DNA from: Apium graveolens
Lineage: Eukaryota; Streptophyta; Magnoliopsida; Apiales; Apiaceae
Reading direction: 5' to 3'
Assembly (NCBI RefSeq): GCF_009905375.1
Contig: NW_027419138.1
Span: 56,290-120,289 of the forward strand
Length of the DNA: 64,000 nt
A program made the position numbers and the translations under genes. Positions within the stretch are counted from its first letter, which is position 1; the number at the start of each line of letters is the position of its first letter. The notes under the pieces were generated by a model that saw only the letters and a program-made list of their open reading frames with translations, did no database searches and had not been told where the DNA came from. Of the stretch, positions 1-12,606 are shown piece by piece.

Positions 1-248
1 GTAGCAGAATTAAAATTACTTCAAAGAAATTCTACTACAGTAATATTCCAATCAAACAAACATCAAAATATAGGAATTGTCTAACATAAGTACAGCAAAA
101 TCTAAGTAATATGAAAATTTAAGGTAAAAACAAAACCAGTTCACTTGAAAACAAAGCAATAACAACTACTTACTAAATCCCTTAAATTAAGCTGACTTGA
201 AAAATAAGAATTGTTTTTTATCTCGCTACCTTAAAGAAACTCTTACCT

Positions 249-937
249 CAAAGGTTTTGATTGGTGTCTCTGTTTTAACCCCCTTTACGCACCAAGCACC
301 CTTAGCACATGTTATGGTCACAATCATTTAAGATATTACAATATTGACATTGCCAGGCATCTGTCAATTGGACATGTTTTTCTTTCACTAGAGTAACATC
401 AACTTCAGATAGCCCATTTTCTAATCTTTTGAGAAAGTTTGAAAAATATCTTCCAGTTACCTTTGTTAAATTTATAAGCTCGTTACGATTTTTTTTATTA
501 AATTCTTCTGAGCTAGCCTCATCCCTAAAGTATTTTTGCAGCTTATTCTCTTCGTAGTCATGGAGCCTTTCCAAAGCCACCTCAGACTCACCTTGTGGTT
601 AATCAATTTGTTTTTTTTTCGTATATGCTTCTGGTGGCATAGAATATCCATAAATATAAGTCCATTTTAACACTCGCCTTCATTCAAAAATCTGCTCCCA
701 AGCTTCCATAAAGAAGCTTGGGTGTTCTCGCTGACAATATTTTTTCTCGAGTTTCTGAAGTTTCTTATTTTATATCTCGCTTAGATCTACTAATGCTTTC
801 TGTCTTGACTTTTCATTTACAACCAACCTTTCATAATAATGAGCATATCTCTTGATGTATTCATTGGTCCTGACCCTCTTGTTTCCCTTACCCTTATCTC
901 CATTACCCTTCTTCGAATTCGGGCTCGACCATGTCAC
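249..937 (-). pseudogene. ARIADNE-like RBR E3 ligase, 3' fragment (unit copy 1)
   Basis: Read on the minus strand, this resembles the C-terminal part of plant ARIADNE RBR ubiquitin ligases. It begins with the helical segment containing YIKRYAHYYER (about 860-890), continues through KWTYIYGY-like residues near 650, the ALERLHDYEENKLQKYF helix, and LTKVTGRYFSNFLKRLENG, and ends in a RanBP2-type zinc finger (W-x-C-x2-C-x10-C). A TAA at 302-304 falls between the third and fourth finger cysteines. The coding-like sequence then runs on to a GT donor at 248; an acceptor-like TAG lies at 938-940. A frame break lies near 590-600. The catalytic RING1, IBR and RING2 parts are absent here. Related copies lie at 43323-43500 plus 56228-56894, and at about 61055-61740. 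The family call rests on recognised motifs; that it is a dead fragment is inferred from the stop and missing domains. Confidence 0.7.
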
Positions 938-1045
938 CTATAAAAAAATAACAATGGAACAAGGATATCATGTTAACTCGTCTTATAGCATAAAAAGAAT
1001 CACAAGCTAACACCTTTGTCAAAGACTCATATTAGTAAATCAACA

Positions 1046-1611
1046 ATGCAGGCAAAACTTTCACCTTTGTACTTGGTAAGGTACAAATTCTGTATATTGC
1101 AGATCCCGTCTTGGTGAGAGAAATTAATATAAGCAAAACATTAGACTTGGGAAAGCCTGCTTACTTGCAGAAGGATAGGGGGCCTCTACTACGCAAAGGT
1201 CTGATTACAACAAATCAGGAAGTTTGGTATCACCAGAGAAAAAACATTGCTCATAATCTTTTTGTAGACAAAGTCAACGTACTCCTTATTCATAAGCTTT
1301 AGTTCTATATTATCTATTGATTGACTAGTTGAGATTATATACCTTATGTAATAATTGGTCGCAGGACATGCTAAGCATAGTGTTAGTTTCCGGGAGCAAA
1401 CTAATCAAATCTTTGGAGAATGTGGTTGGGGATAGTGGGAAAATTGCAGAGATAAAAGGGGATGATTATGCGAGGGATTTCACATGCCATGTGTTTTCTA
1501 CTATCATGTTTGGGGAAAACTATCCTATAAACACAGGCTTGTTTTTAAATGTAGAGCTCTTAAACAAGCCTCTGGTTCACCAACCATACTCAATGGTCGT
1601 CCTTTCTACAG
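1046..1611 (+). pseudogene. CYP714-like cytochrome P450 fragment (unit copy 1)
   Basis: Two exon-like blocks. The first (about 1052-1278) reads GKTFTFVLGKVQILYIADP, then SKTLDLGKPAYLQKDRGPLL, then the C-helix region W-x-H-Q-R-K. This is the order found in CYP714-family P450s, some of which modify gibberellins. A GT-AG intron (1279-1364) separates it from a second block (1365-1611) with DYARDF..HVFSTIMFGENY, matching the D/E-helix region, and ending at a GT donor at 1612. The oxygen-binding I-helix, ExxR and heme-cysteine regions are all missing from the neighbourhood, so it cannot encode a working enzyme. Copy 1 has AAC before the donor where copy 3 has AAG. It lies head to head with the minus-strand ARIADNE fragment. 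The family call is confident; the exact subfamily is not. Confidence 0.75.
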
Positions 1612-2458
1612 GTGAGGAACTCCATACTTGTTCTTTCAGACTAATAACAGTAATTCAGACTAACAATCACAAGTTACTCCGAAAGTTGTTGACAAATTTT
1701 TAGTCTGCCCTAAACCAGTTACATATCTGCTAACAGAATCACTTTAAACAAACACCCAAAATCACTAAATCACACATGGCCATAAAAGAATTCACAATTA
1801 AAACCACACGAAAGATTCGAAAACCACAACAACTAAACCAAAATCAACAATTAACAAAACAAATAAAGGCCTTTTGAGCAGCCAAAATAGAGTCAACCAC
1901 CACAGCTTTGACTTTACACAGATGTTCTGTATATGTTGACTATACACAAATACTAATTTGGGGCACTTTCAAAGAGAACATTAACAAAGTGACACATATA
2001 TACAGTCCGAGAGACACACAAACAGTCAGAGAGAGAGTAAGAGAGAGAGAAAGAGAGAGAAAGAACACCTGTGTACTTAGCCTCGCCAGTTTCAGCCTCT
2101 GATTTGAGGTTTCAGCCATCGTTTGTAAACCCTAGCTGCGCCGTGAAAGAAAGAAGAGAAAGAGGGGAAACGATGTAATTGAAATTTTGGGGGTAAATAA
2201 AGTATATACCTAAAAACTAAGTCGGCTAATAATAGTTGAATTTAGCCGTGTCATGCAATAAGACCTTGTTTGGTTGAAAAAAATGAATCAGAGTGTTCTC
2301 CCAGTTAAGCTTCTGTATAAAACCTCCTGTTATCAACCAAAATACAAACACTATCATCCACTTTACAAAAATTTACAAAAATTTAATTAAATTTCAAATT
2401 TAAAAATTATAAATAAAGTAGCAATTGTTTTGATACAAATTTTATTAATAATAATGAA
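1612..2458. other. Non-coding stretch with GA microsatellite and a possible captured first exon
   Basis: There is no supported gene. A GA-rich microsatellite lies at about 2026-2064. On the minus strand an ATG at 2119 is preceded by a CTAGGGTTT leader typical of plant 5' UTRs and followed by a short open stretch (MAETSNQRLKLARLSTQ) ending at a possible GT donor. This may be the 5' end of another captured gene, but I cannot name it. At 2213-2255 there is an isolated GTCGGCTAAT..GAATTTAGCCG motif resembling the subterminal repeats at 6475-7187, so the 3' subterminal zone of the CACTA element probably lies here. The stretch is repeated at 62504-63348. Confidence 0.5.
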
Positions 2459-5400
2459 TTACACCAAGTCATCATCATCACTAAATTCATCATTTTCCGT
2501 TCCATTTTTTTCGTCTTCATCTTCGGCTTCCTTATCATTTTTATTTTCTTCTTCATCATCATGATGTATCGAGTAGTCATTTTCAAACATCCTTAAATCA
2601 ACAAAAAAATTTGAAGGATCACGAATAGTAACACTTTCGACATGGGAAGATGAAGCATTTGACACTTCATTTTGTAAAGCATCATCGATGATTTTGATAT
2701 CTTCCTTGATTGACACACTTTCATCAACTTATCGACTCTTTGTTGTTAGAACCGTGTACCATGATGATTTTGCATTTTAAATATTTGGTGCATAGTACAC
2801 TTGATGAGCTTGGCTAGCCAACACAAACACGTCATCGACATTTAGTTTTGATTTGACATCCACGGTAGTCATCCGATGTCTATCAACTTTGACATGTGTC
2901 GTATGATCAAACCAATGACACTTGAAGACAATCACTTGATGTCCATTATGATAGAAGAGTTTTAAAATTTCTTCCAGCCTTCTGTAATAGTTTCTATAAG
3001 TTTCATTGTAAGAAGTCCCTACAATTATAATTGTTTAAAATTTTGATTAAAAGATAAAGAAAAAGTATGTTTCAAATATTATGAGTAAAAGTCTCACCGA
3101 TGACAACTATACCGGAATTTGTTGAAGTGAGCTCCTTATCATTTGGGCAACTAAATTTGTAACCATTGCATTTGCACGCTTTATAAGACTCCACTTTAAA
3201 CATCGGACCTCTTATTAGGTCTATAAATTTCTTTTTGAGCTCTTCATCATCTTGTACCTAAAACATGTGTGACATGATACATAAATAGAAGAATAAATTT
3301 AAAGATTGCATGAGAAATATATATAATATGTGTATAGGTGTTTATATATAAATCAAAACACATACCCTTCTTTCAAACCAATCTTTAAAATTTTCTTTTT
3401 GGTATTGTTCTTTTTCGGTGTCATTGAGAAGGGGGTAATGTTGTTGCACTAACTTCTGGAATCCACTACATTTTTTTGTTCAAAAATAAGAAAAAATAAG
3501 TTGTAAACTAAATTCTTAATTTTTGAAGTAAAGAGGGTTTAGAAAAATCTTACTGCAAGTACTTTCCAACTTCCGGTGAATTAATAAGAACATAGTATGC
3601 CACAAGTTCATGTTCATCACCATTCAAGATTCTATCTCTACTTTGTAGACTAGGATGTGTCATATATGTATAAACTTCTAACAATTCGACATCATGAAAC
3701 TTTCGAGGTGCCTCATTCCGACGTAACTGACCATACACAACTTTTGAATTAAAAAATACTGAGCAAAAGTGTACACTTTCCTCCTCAATATAGCGTTGTA
3801 CCATGGAACCTTCTGCTCGAGCTTTGTTTTCAACTTTCAATTTCAGGTTATGCAAGTATCTCTCCACAAAATACATCCAACGCCCATTAGCCGGACCCCC
3901 CAACTTACACTCGGTAGCTAAATGGAGTGGCAAGTGCTCCATCGGATCAAAAAACCCTGGAATGAAGACAGTTTCAAGTTTTGACATTATTCTCACTATA
4001 TTTGAGTATTTGAGTATTTGACGAGCATAAATCTTGAAAGAAGTTGCACAACTCAATAATAGGATCAGCTACATATTTCGGAAGTAAGTCACGACAAATG
4101 ATAGGCAACAACTTTTGCATGAAGACGTGACAGTCATGTGCTTTCATCCCACGAATGCAATTTTTTTTCCAATTTACGCACCTTGATATATTTGAGGCAT
4201 ACCCATCTGGAGGTTGTAATTCTTCAATCCACTTGAACAGCTTATGAATTTGTTCTTTGGAAAGAGCGTATAACGCATGTGGTTCCGTACCATCATCTTG
4301 AATCCACAAATCACGATGCACACTTAATTCTTTACAATCTTTCTTCGCTTTTGTGTATTCTTTGGACTTCTTTCCATCATCAAGAATTGTGTAGATTATG
4401 TTGTCAAAGATATTTTTTTAGTGTGCATAATGTCAATGTTGTGACGAAGGCTAAGTGTCTCCCAATATGGAAGCTCAAAAAATGGAGAACTGTGAGTCCA
4501 ATTATGTGTCACACCATAATCCCTTGGTTTTCTCTTTGTTGACATTCCTGGAGGGGGGAATTGTATCTGCTCGCACATGGTCTTTGCAAAAGATCCTGAA
4601 TGTTTAGCGCAGAATGTTCGGGTCTCAATAATTCTAAACCTTGTACTCCTTCTCAGGGGATCATCTGCTTCCAAAAAATACCGAGCAGTGCCATAAAAAG
4701 TAGATTTACCACCATGTTTGAGTTGTTTAGCTTTTACCTCTCCCATGCAAACCGGATATGCCAATTTACCTAAAACATATGTAAAAAACTCAATAAATAA
4801 ACATATGTGTGTTTATAAAATAAAACACGTACCCTTAGTGGACCACCCACTCAGCATGGTAAGTGCAGGAAAGTCACTAATTGTCTATAAAAGTGCAGCC
4901 TTCATCATAAATTTGTACGTGAATATATGTCATATGTTTCCACCCCGGTATGCCACAATAATTTCAACTCATCAATTAGCGGTCTAAGATAAACATGTAA
5001 GTCTTTTGTAGGATCCATTGGTCCGGGAATAAGAAGAGGCATGAACATGTATGGAGCCTTAGTACACATAGAGGGGGGAAGATTATACACAACAATTACC
5101 ACAGGCCATACAGTATACTCCTTGGCATGAGCATCGTGAAAGGGATCAAATCCATTAGTACATAGTCCGAGTCTAATATTTCTAATCTCTTTGAAAATCG
5201 TGTAAATCTACGATCAAATTGTTTCCATTCATCTCCATCTGTTGGGTGACTTAATTGACCTTCAACAACAACTCTATCATGATGCCATCTCATACATTTT
5301 GCAGTTTTCTCAGCCATGAATAAACGCTACAATCTCGTGGTAATAGGAAAATAACGCAAGATCTTACGCGAGATCTTCTGTTTTTAGGATCCTTTTGCAC

Positions 5401-6120
5401 TTTGTAACGGTCTCTTTTGCATATATCACACTTGTTCTTCTCACTGTGTTCTTTGTAGAATAACATGCAATCATTCTCACAAGCATCAATCTTTTCATAC
5501 TCCATGTTCAATCCTCTAATCATCTTTCGTACAGTGTAGTACTTCTCAGGCAACTTATGATCATTAGGGAATACTAATCCAATGAGGTGTAGCAAGTCAT
5601 CAAAACCATTATTACTACAATTATGCCTATTTTTCCAACGAAGCAACTCCATTACAAACTCCAATGTTGTAAAATTGGCATTATTTGGATATATTGGTTC
5701 GGAAGCGGTATTTACCATCTCGTTAAATTCTTTTGCTTTTGCATTCGGTTCTTCATCAAAATCTTCACAATCCTCAAAATCATCATCATGTGCATCATAC
5801 ATATCATTATCTTTGTAGCTAGTATTGCCAAAACTCGTTCCAACATCATTGCGCAACACATCTTTTTCCCCATGACAATCCCATCTAGTATACCATTACA
5901 TAATACAATGTCGATACAAATCAACTTTCACGGTACTAGGATACTTGTAGTACTCATTACCACAATTTTTGCACCGACATCTTATAAGACCGTTGTCTTC
6001 GGGATCAAGATTTTCAATAGTAAATTTAATGAAATTATCCACACCATTTTTGTAATCTTCCGTTAAATATTTTGCCTCGTTAAATCGATGACGACCAATC
6101 CAACTACGATCGGATGTCAT
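2459..6120 (-). pseudogene. CACTA (En/Spm) TNP2-type transposase, decayed
   Basis: Minus-strand remains of an En/Spm-type transposase with domains in the expected order. Transpos_assoc is at 6120-5896 (DRSWIGR, then C-x-C-x2-C). A TAA at 5893-5895 is followed in frame by the CHGE motif. The zinc-like CDICKRDRYK and TNP2 core cover about 5500-4400 (KTAKCMRWHHD, LLIPGPMDPTKD, VETYD, NIDIMHTKK). DUF4218 is at 4056-3550 (KLGGPANGRWMYFVERYL), DUF4216 at about 3010-2750 (VIVFKCHWFDHT, VFVLASQAHQVYY), and an acidic Asp/Glu-rich tail ends at 2459. Several stops and frameshifts (about 5330-5360, 4420, 4020 and within DUF4216) break it, and introns probably lie at 4770-4834, 3480-3540 and 3050-3250. 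No single frame covers the gene, so it is inactive. The 3' part is repeated at 63349-64000. Confidence 0.85.
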
Positions 6121-6474
6121 CTACAAAATGATCAATAAAAATAAATTACCAATTTAATTATGGAAACTAAGATTATCTCATTATTAAATACCATATTAGT
6201 CACCAAAAAATAAACAAATAATAATCACATTATTCTTGAAAAAAAATTTAATCTACTCAAATTTATAAAGATTATCACAATTAAACTATTTAAAACAAAA
6301 ATCTGTAAAAGAATTACACTTACTTGATGATTTGAGATTTGAGATGCTCACATGAAGAAGTAATTTTTAGTAGAAAACCAAAAAAAGTAGTGAAATGGGG
6401 AGAAAGTATGGAGGGAGAAACAATGGAGAAAATGGCTACTGGAATGGAGAAAGGGGTAGGGTTTCCGAAATGAG
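6121..6474. other. AT-rich 5' leader region of the CACTA transposase
   Basis: AT-rich sequence upstream of the transposase start codon on the minus strand, with no coding signal. It probably holds the untranslated leader and the promoter of the decayed element. A purine-rich GGAGAAA stretch lies at 6395-6460. Nothing else is recognisable. Confidence 0.4.
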
Positions 6475-7187
6475 CACTGGTTAATTCAACCAGAAATAGT
6501 CGAATTTAGTACGGGTCAATTCCACCAGAAGCGGTCGAATTTAGTAACGCCCTAAAAGCAGTCGAATTTATATTTATGCTACTAGTTATAGTTGTATTTA
6601 TTTACATTCAACCGCAGCTGGTCGAATATAGTAAGATTTAATTCCACCAGACACGGTTGAATTTAGTATGTCAATAAATGCTTCCCACTATAGTCGAATT
6701 TAGGAATATTCAACCGCCTACGGTCGAATTTATCTCCGTTCTACCAAGGTCAGTTGAATTTATATAAATTCAACTACCTTAGGTCGAAAATATAATATTC
6801 AACCGCCTACGGTCGAATTTATCTCTGTTCCACCAAGGTCAGTTGAATTTATATTATTTCGACTGTTGTTGGTCGAAAATAGCAGAAATTATTCAAATTT
6901 TTTTTAGAGGGAAATTCCCTGCCCACTGAAAATTTTAAATTAAAGGGAGGCAATTTTTCCCGCCGATCCCACTTATTAAATTCGACCAAATTCAGTCGTG
7001 CTAAATTCGACCGAAAAGAGAAGTTAGTCGAAAATAACCGTAAATTCGATCGGGTTATTTCGACTGCCGCTAAATTTGACCAAATGTTGGTCGAATTTAG
7101 CCGCACCTACTAAATTCGACCGAATATAGTAGAATTTACGTGCAATCAAATTTAATTGGTTGAAAATACCCTAATTCTCTTGTACTG
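6475..7187. repeat. CACTA subterminal repeat region and right terminus
   Basis: A dense cluster of short repeats of the form GGTCGAATTTA and TAAATTCGACC, in both orientations, covers this 0.7-kb stretch. A longer repeat (CAACCGCCTACGGTCGAATT) occurs near 6709 and again near 6798. Such clustered direct and inverted short motifs next to a terminus are the transposase-binding subterminal region of CACTA elements. The stretch ends with TCTCTTGTACTG at about 7176-7187; its complement CAGTACAAGAGA resembles the usual CACTACAAGAAA terminus with the third base changed. Beyond 7187 the sequence rejoins the spacer found at 56895 in unit copy 2, which supports this as the element boundary. Confidence 0.7.
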
Positions 7188-7504
7188 ATATTTTGAAGAC
7201 TACACGTATATCATTATAGATTTTTGTATTCTGTGGACAATCACAAGAAAGTTTATGTGATTTAACAACAATGCCATCATAAAATCTTACATAAGTTATC
7301 ACTATTTCCCTATATATATGACCATTAAAAAACATGGCCACACTTTAATACTCAGATATATTTATTTGATTTTCTAATTAGTAAAATATATGTTATATTA
7401 ATTATGTGTTAAGTTTTATAAAAAAGCTAATAGAAGAAATAATGAAAGGCTTTATCAGGGTAATCTTTAAAGTAAATAATAGCAAATTGGCAATGACTAC
7501 TAAA

Positions 7505-7642
7505 ATCTAGCTCGTAAAGAAGCCAAAGAAGCTTGACAAGTAAATAGTTATAATATCATTGATTGATCAAACCTTAATATAGCTCGTAAAAAAGCTAAAG
7601 AAGCTTGACAAGTAAATATTTATAATATCATTAATTGATCGG
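7505..7642 (+). repeat. Two-copy tandem repeat of about 70 bp (unit copy 1)
   Basis: Two adjacent copies of a segment beginning AGCTCGTAAAGAAGC, followed by AAAGAAGCTTGACAAGTAAA and ending ATCATTGATTGATC. The same two-copy repeat is at about 57210-57345, so it predates duplication of the unit. Confidence 0.75.
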
Positions 7643-8366
7643 CCTTCAAAATGTTAGAGATCATCCATTTATTCAAGGCATGTGTCTACACCTTCTGTAA
7701 AAAATTTGGCATTGGTGAGTTGATGCAGTTAAATTTTGTGGCTCACGCTCATAAATATAAGATTAAATAACATTCAAATCTTAATTTATTGAGAATTAAA
7801 AGATATTCAAGTTTTAATTAAATAACTTTGCAAACTTGAAGGACTATTCAATTTATTTCTAAAGAGATTAAAATAATATTTTATTGTGCCAATTAACAAT
7901 TAGTCAATTACCCTTTCATTAGGGACACTTGTATAGTCCACTTTCAAAATAACTCATGTGTCCTTTTGGTGAACCACCAACAAATCATGGGTATGCATAT
8001 ATGTTAATAATCTAAAAATCATTATTTCACTTTAAAAATATATTATGGATAAATATACATATTCATATATTACTACTTATTTAATATTTGTCCTTATCCT
8101 TTTTGTAAAAAAAATGTGCCCCTTACTCCTAAAATAATTGATTTTTGGATATACTATCTCTTACTATCCAAAATTACATAATATTTAAAAATGTTTGGTT
8201 TATATTGTAGTTAAGCTACATTGTACATAACATTAAAAAAATTATATTGTGCATTGTGCATTGTATTCAAATAATTTTTTTTTAAATATGTAAATACCTC
8301 TCATCAATTAAAATTGCATATTTTTAATAAAAAATGTGTCTTTCATATTATGGTCATAACAAAAAT

Positions 8367-8723
8367 TGTTGTGAATAAGTGAATACAGTTCAATCAAACT
8401 TGTTAGAGTTTAATGAAATAACTGGGAAAATACACAATGTATGCTAAGTGTTAACTTTTATTATATGAGTGCTAAGTACATATATATGAAAAGCATAAAC
8501 AGAAACAAATGACTTAGCTACATACAAACTAGAAGAACATGGCAACTAACTTCCTATTACAACTCATTATTCAAATGTAACTGATAAACACCTGATAAAC
8601 ACCTAAAAAGACTCCAGGAATACATTGACTATGTCCAACACATAGACTCCACATTTGCAGATCAACCCAACCAACAAGGACAAACAAATAGCGAAGCCCA
8701 CAAACTCAGATTAAAGCCCAACA
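8367..8723. mobile_element. Solo LTR-like insertion (probably Ty1/copia)
   Basis: A 357-bp segment beginning TGTTGTGAATAAG and ending AAAGCCCAACA, so TGTTG...CAACA ends as in many copia LTRs. It is absent from the homologous spacer near 58060, where AACAAAAAAGTCC runs uninterrupted. The flanks AAAAT (8362-8366) and AAAAA (8724-8728) form an imperfect 5-bp duplication in an A-rich site. No internal coding sequence is present. Confidence 0.6.
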
Positions 8724-11460
8724 AAAAAGTCCAACTATATTATATATAAATATATGTAAAAAATTGTACTTTTCCAGCTGTATACAGATATCATAAATTA
8801 AATGAGTATTTATGAAATTTGTATTTGGTGGATGTCATCCAGCTGTAAACATACGTTATACTTTGAAATCATTGGTAATATTATTGACTTATTTTTTCAT
8901 ATCCCTGTATTCTACTATAAATACCTGCATAATCTATGTTCCTCATATACAAATTACAAATCAAAGAGTGTCCTTGTTTATACATTCTGTATAGAATGAT
9001 AGTAAAAGGACCTCTCATATAATGATAATGTAAAAATATTGAAATTTGTAAACAAAAATTTGTTATAGTTTATCAAATCCATATAATTTGAGGATGTTCA
9101 TGGTACATCATTATATTGAAATTAATTTTTTAAGATGATGATGTTTCATGAACAATCCTTAGATTATATAGATTTCGTTTGTTAACAGTTGTATTCATAG
9201 AAATAGAAATGCATATTAATTGAAGAAAATTAGTGATATAATTATTTTTATATTACTGGTTAGTTATATTATCCAGGATTTGTGAATGCAATGAGTTGTT
9301 TCAATAATTTGGAAACTTGATCTAATATGATCCTTAACCATATGGGAGATCGGATTGCAAAGTCTTTTTGCCATAATTTTTAATTTTCTGTTTATCAATT
9401 TTAATCATGTATGTTTATATTCATAGGTGAATATAATAGTGGGGTACCGGTGATACATGAGTATATCAAAATTTAAATATTTAATTGATAATTTATCATA
9501 CTTTAGTTTCTAATATCAATATGCATCAATGGGAGAAAAATAATTAGCTAATTTTGTTAATGTGGCTATTAAGTACTTTGGTCACAATCAATTTTTCATT
9601 TGATGAAGAGGTCTTTGGAAAATCATCTAATCTCCTTGTTGACTCTATGTCATCTGGAATCTCACACCCGTAATTTCATTCTAATCCGCTAATGTGTGTG
9701 TAATGAGTTTTATAAATTTTCATTTGACATGTAATGGTGGACTACCTCACAATGAGTTTTACTTATGATACTAAAAAATATAGCTTGACAACATTCAAAT
9801 GAGGTATAGGAGTGTTACAAACTACTATTTGAAAATGCTAGTTTATTATGACTACATTTCAAATGAGAATTTCCCAAATCAATTATCCAAGCTTCAAAAT
9901 ATTAGAATGAACTCGGGTGTTTGATACTAAATAACACTAGCAGCTGCAGGGGATTCAAGTTTCTACTTCATGATGGTGATATGCCTCTAAGTAAACCGGA
10001 TAAATATAATCCCTTATAATTTACAAATTCAGTTTAATTCAATTCTTTTGATAGTCCTCTCTTAGTAAAATAAATAATGATACAATGAATAGAGGAGGTA
10101 ACTCAAAGGAAAACTGTGATTGATTTACAAGTGTTGTGATGGAACTAATATAGAAGCAGTCTACATAAACTACACACGTTCACTCTTGCTCTAGCCTTCA
10201 GTGTAATCCATGGAAGCGACCAAGATCAATTTATACTTATGGTGTTGGAACATCAAAAAAGCACATATATGTGACCGACTGCATAAATTGTATAATATTA
10301 TGTTTATAGATTCTTCACTTTGTTTAACAACATCCTGTGTATTCCTTTTTGTTTTTTCTTATGTTCCTTTCTGCTTTGAATTATGTCTACATTTTCTAGT
10401 GAGTTTGGATATGAAATTTAATAATAAAAAAGAATAAGAAATTGATGGATTTCATTTAAGAATTTACAAATATGTAATAATGGTATGTCGCCATTTACAT
10501 GTATAATAATTTGAATTGTGAGCAGGGAATTGGACATATGTAGTGTGTAGATGTTTCTATTTGTATTAAATGAACGTGTTCAAAGTGGATTGGTAGCTTA
10601 GTCATTTTATAATTAAATAACAGCGTTCAAATACCCGAATCTGACTTTAAAATAATTTAATAATAGTTATCGTGCCTTGAAAATAATTTAAAATAATATT
10701 TTAAAACTCAAAACTATTTTTCAAAATTTTTAAATCAAAATTAATAAATAAATCTAATTAAAAATCAATTAAAATTAAATATTAATTAAATAGATCAATT
10801 AATCAATTAATTTTTGAATTAATTGATCAATTAAATAATTAATTATCCACTAAAATTAATTATTTAATTAATTTAAATTTTTTTTTTGAATTAAAAATAA
10901 TTTTCGTAATTAAAATAATGATTTTTGGAATTTTTAAATTATTAAAAACAATTTTCTGAAAATAAATATAGACATAATATCATTTTTATAATTTTTATAA
11001 ATAAAAATCCATTTTTTATAAGTTTTTAAAACAGGGTTTATAAAAATTTGCCACCTTCTTCCTCGGTCGCCGGCGGCAGCCATTGCCGGCCGACCTCAAG
11101 CTCGAAAATCTGTCCAGAATTCCCTCAAAAGATGCAGATTAAAAGCAGCGTAGAGCAGGAACATCATCGTGGTTTCTTAGGTCGTAAACGATACCCGAGT
11201 CGGCCGGAAAACCGACTGGAATTCACGTCGCCGGTGATGTCAGATTTTCTGACGACTTTCAGTCGACATCCAATAGACAAAATTTTAGCATGGTTTGATT
11301 GCTGGTGAGACGATCTACATCTCTACAGTCTGCAAACATGCCCAGATTTAACGGGTTTAAAAATCCGGCCAAAACATGAATTTTCCGATTAATTTTTTCA
11401 AGAACACCAAGAACATTCAAACTCGAAGATCAAACCAACTTTTCTACATGTTAATGAACT

Positions 11461-12249
11461 CACTACAAGGAAAACAAGCTTCAACAACGGTTTATGTCCG
11501 TTGTCTGATACCCTATTTTTCCGTTGACTATTGAGCCGCCATCTGTTAGTTGGATCAGACAACGGCTAAAAAACATTGTCTGAGATTATACAGACAATGA
11601 TTATGGATTAAGCCCGTTGTATTACATCCAGAAAAGACAACGTTTTTTGCTTATTTTCGTCGTAACAAGCGACATTACTCAAGTGTTCTCACAAACTCAG
11701 AAAACCGTTGTGTAAGGTATAACATTAAAACCAATCCTACAACACTCATTGTTGTATAAACGTTGTTGTGTATTCAGATAGACAACAAAAATGAAATTGA
11801 GCTCGTAGAACTCTTGTAATAAATTTCTACACACAACAGTTTTGGATTTTAATGTATGGTATGATCAGATACATATAACTGTTTATTTGTCCAAATGTAT
11901 TGCATGAATACCTTTGATACAATATCTTAATATTATATAGACAATGGTTTACTAGTGTTGTGAGACTTAATTTTGCACCAAAGTTTTGTGTTCGAAAGCA
12001 TTGTTTTAGTATTAAAGACATGATATTTTAATGAAGCTTGGTTCTTAAAAGCGTTATCTTACACAAAATATAACAAGTAATCAAATCAAATTAACTTTGC
12101 AAATCTAAACAAAAGTTCTAAAGTTAATCCGTGATCGAAAATCACAACAACATAGTTATACAAAAGCTAAAAGCATATTGATATCACTCCTTTCATGAGT
12201 CTAAGATTTCTACTACAAATTAAAGAAAATATAGAGTCTACAAGGATTT
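11461..12249. repeat. Left subterminal region of the outer CACTA
   Basis: No gene. Short motifs such as ACAACGG, CCGTTGTCTGA, AGACAATG and CATTGTCTGA recur in both orientations, densest in 11480-11960. A stretch reading CCGTTG..TATTGAGCCGCC (about 11503-11540) is repeated in the inner element near 12645-12690, showing that the two elements belong to one family. Confidence 0.75.
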
Positions 12250-12522
12250 GATGTTGGCTACTCAGAGCTCACTTGGCCTTTTCAGCTTCTCTTCACGTCT
12301 TCCGCAAGAGCTATGTTGTCCTTGCAATATCATTACAGCATGTGATAGGCAATTTCCCAATCTGGAGAAAACAAACAATCTTCAAAATAAATCGACAACC
12401 ACTCTTAAGTTAATATTCTTTTCCTTCCTGCATTATAAGAAAAACAAAGAACTGGATCTCTTAATATAAAGTGAAATCAAACCAAGATATAATAAAAAAT
12501 AAACAAATGCCCATAGTGTCAC

Positions 12523-12606
12523 CTGGCTCACTTCCATGAAGAGACTGTCAATGTCCTGCTTTCTAAAGATACCACCTCTCCTCGCAGTTGATTTTGGTGA
12601 AGATTG
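12523..12606 (-). pseudogene. Captured exon, downstream half (split by the inner CACTA)
   Basis: On the minus strand this open segment contains SSPKSTARRGGIFRKQDID and ends at a GT donor (12522-12521). Its upstream half is at 33934-34011, beginning after a CAG acceptor with IVGIDDLKKEVDKRGKDE. When the inner CACTA and one TTG target copy are ignored, the two halves are in the same frame without a stop. I do not recognise the gene. Downstream (12250-12500, minus) a further exon-like piece may end the captured chain, but I see no clear product. Confidence 0.6.

Larger units (their letters stand above)
7188..10610. repeat. Spacer of the tandem unit, copy 1
   Basis: Non-coding AT-rich sequence with no supported gene, homologous by eye along its length to 56895-60220. 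Its last part (10087-10610) also matches 42332-42880. The copies differ by small indels and by insertions: a solo-LTR-like insert at 8367-8723 here and a different insert at 58783-59055 in the other copy. Short open frames occur but are not shared as coding sequence between copies. Confidence 0.7.

Noticed and set aside
1046..1611. CYP714 block considered as a working P450 gene
   Set aside because: No I-helix, ExxR or heme-cysteine region follows within reach; the next DNA is a gene leader and a transposase.
1908..2102. 64-codon frame over the GA microsatellite, also at 62800-62994
   Set aside because: Arg/Glu run produced by GA repeats; no coding support.
8802..8999. Short open frames in the spacer
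   Set aside because: The homologous stretch at about 58130-58330 does not keep these frames, so coding is unlikely.
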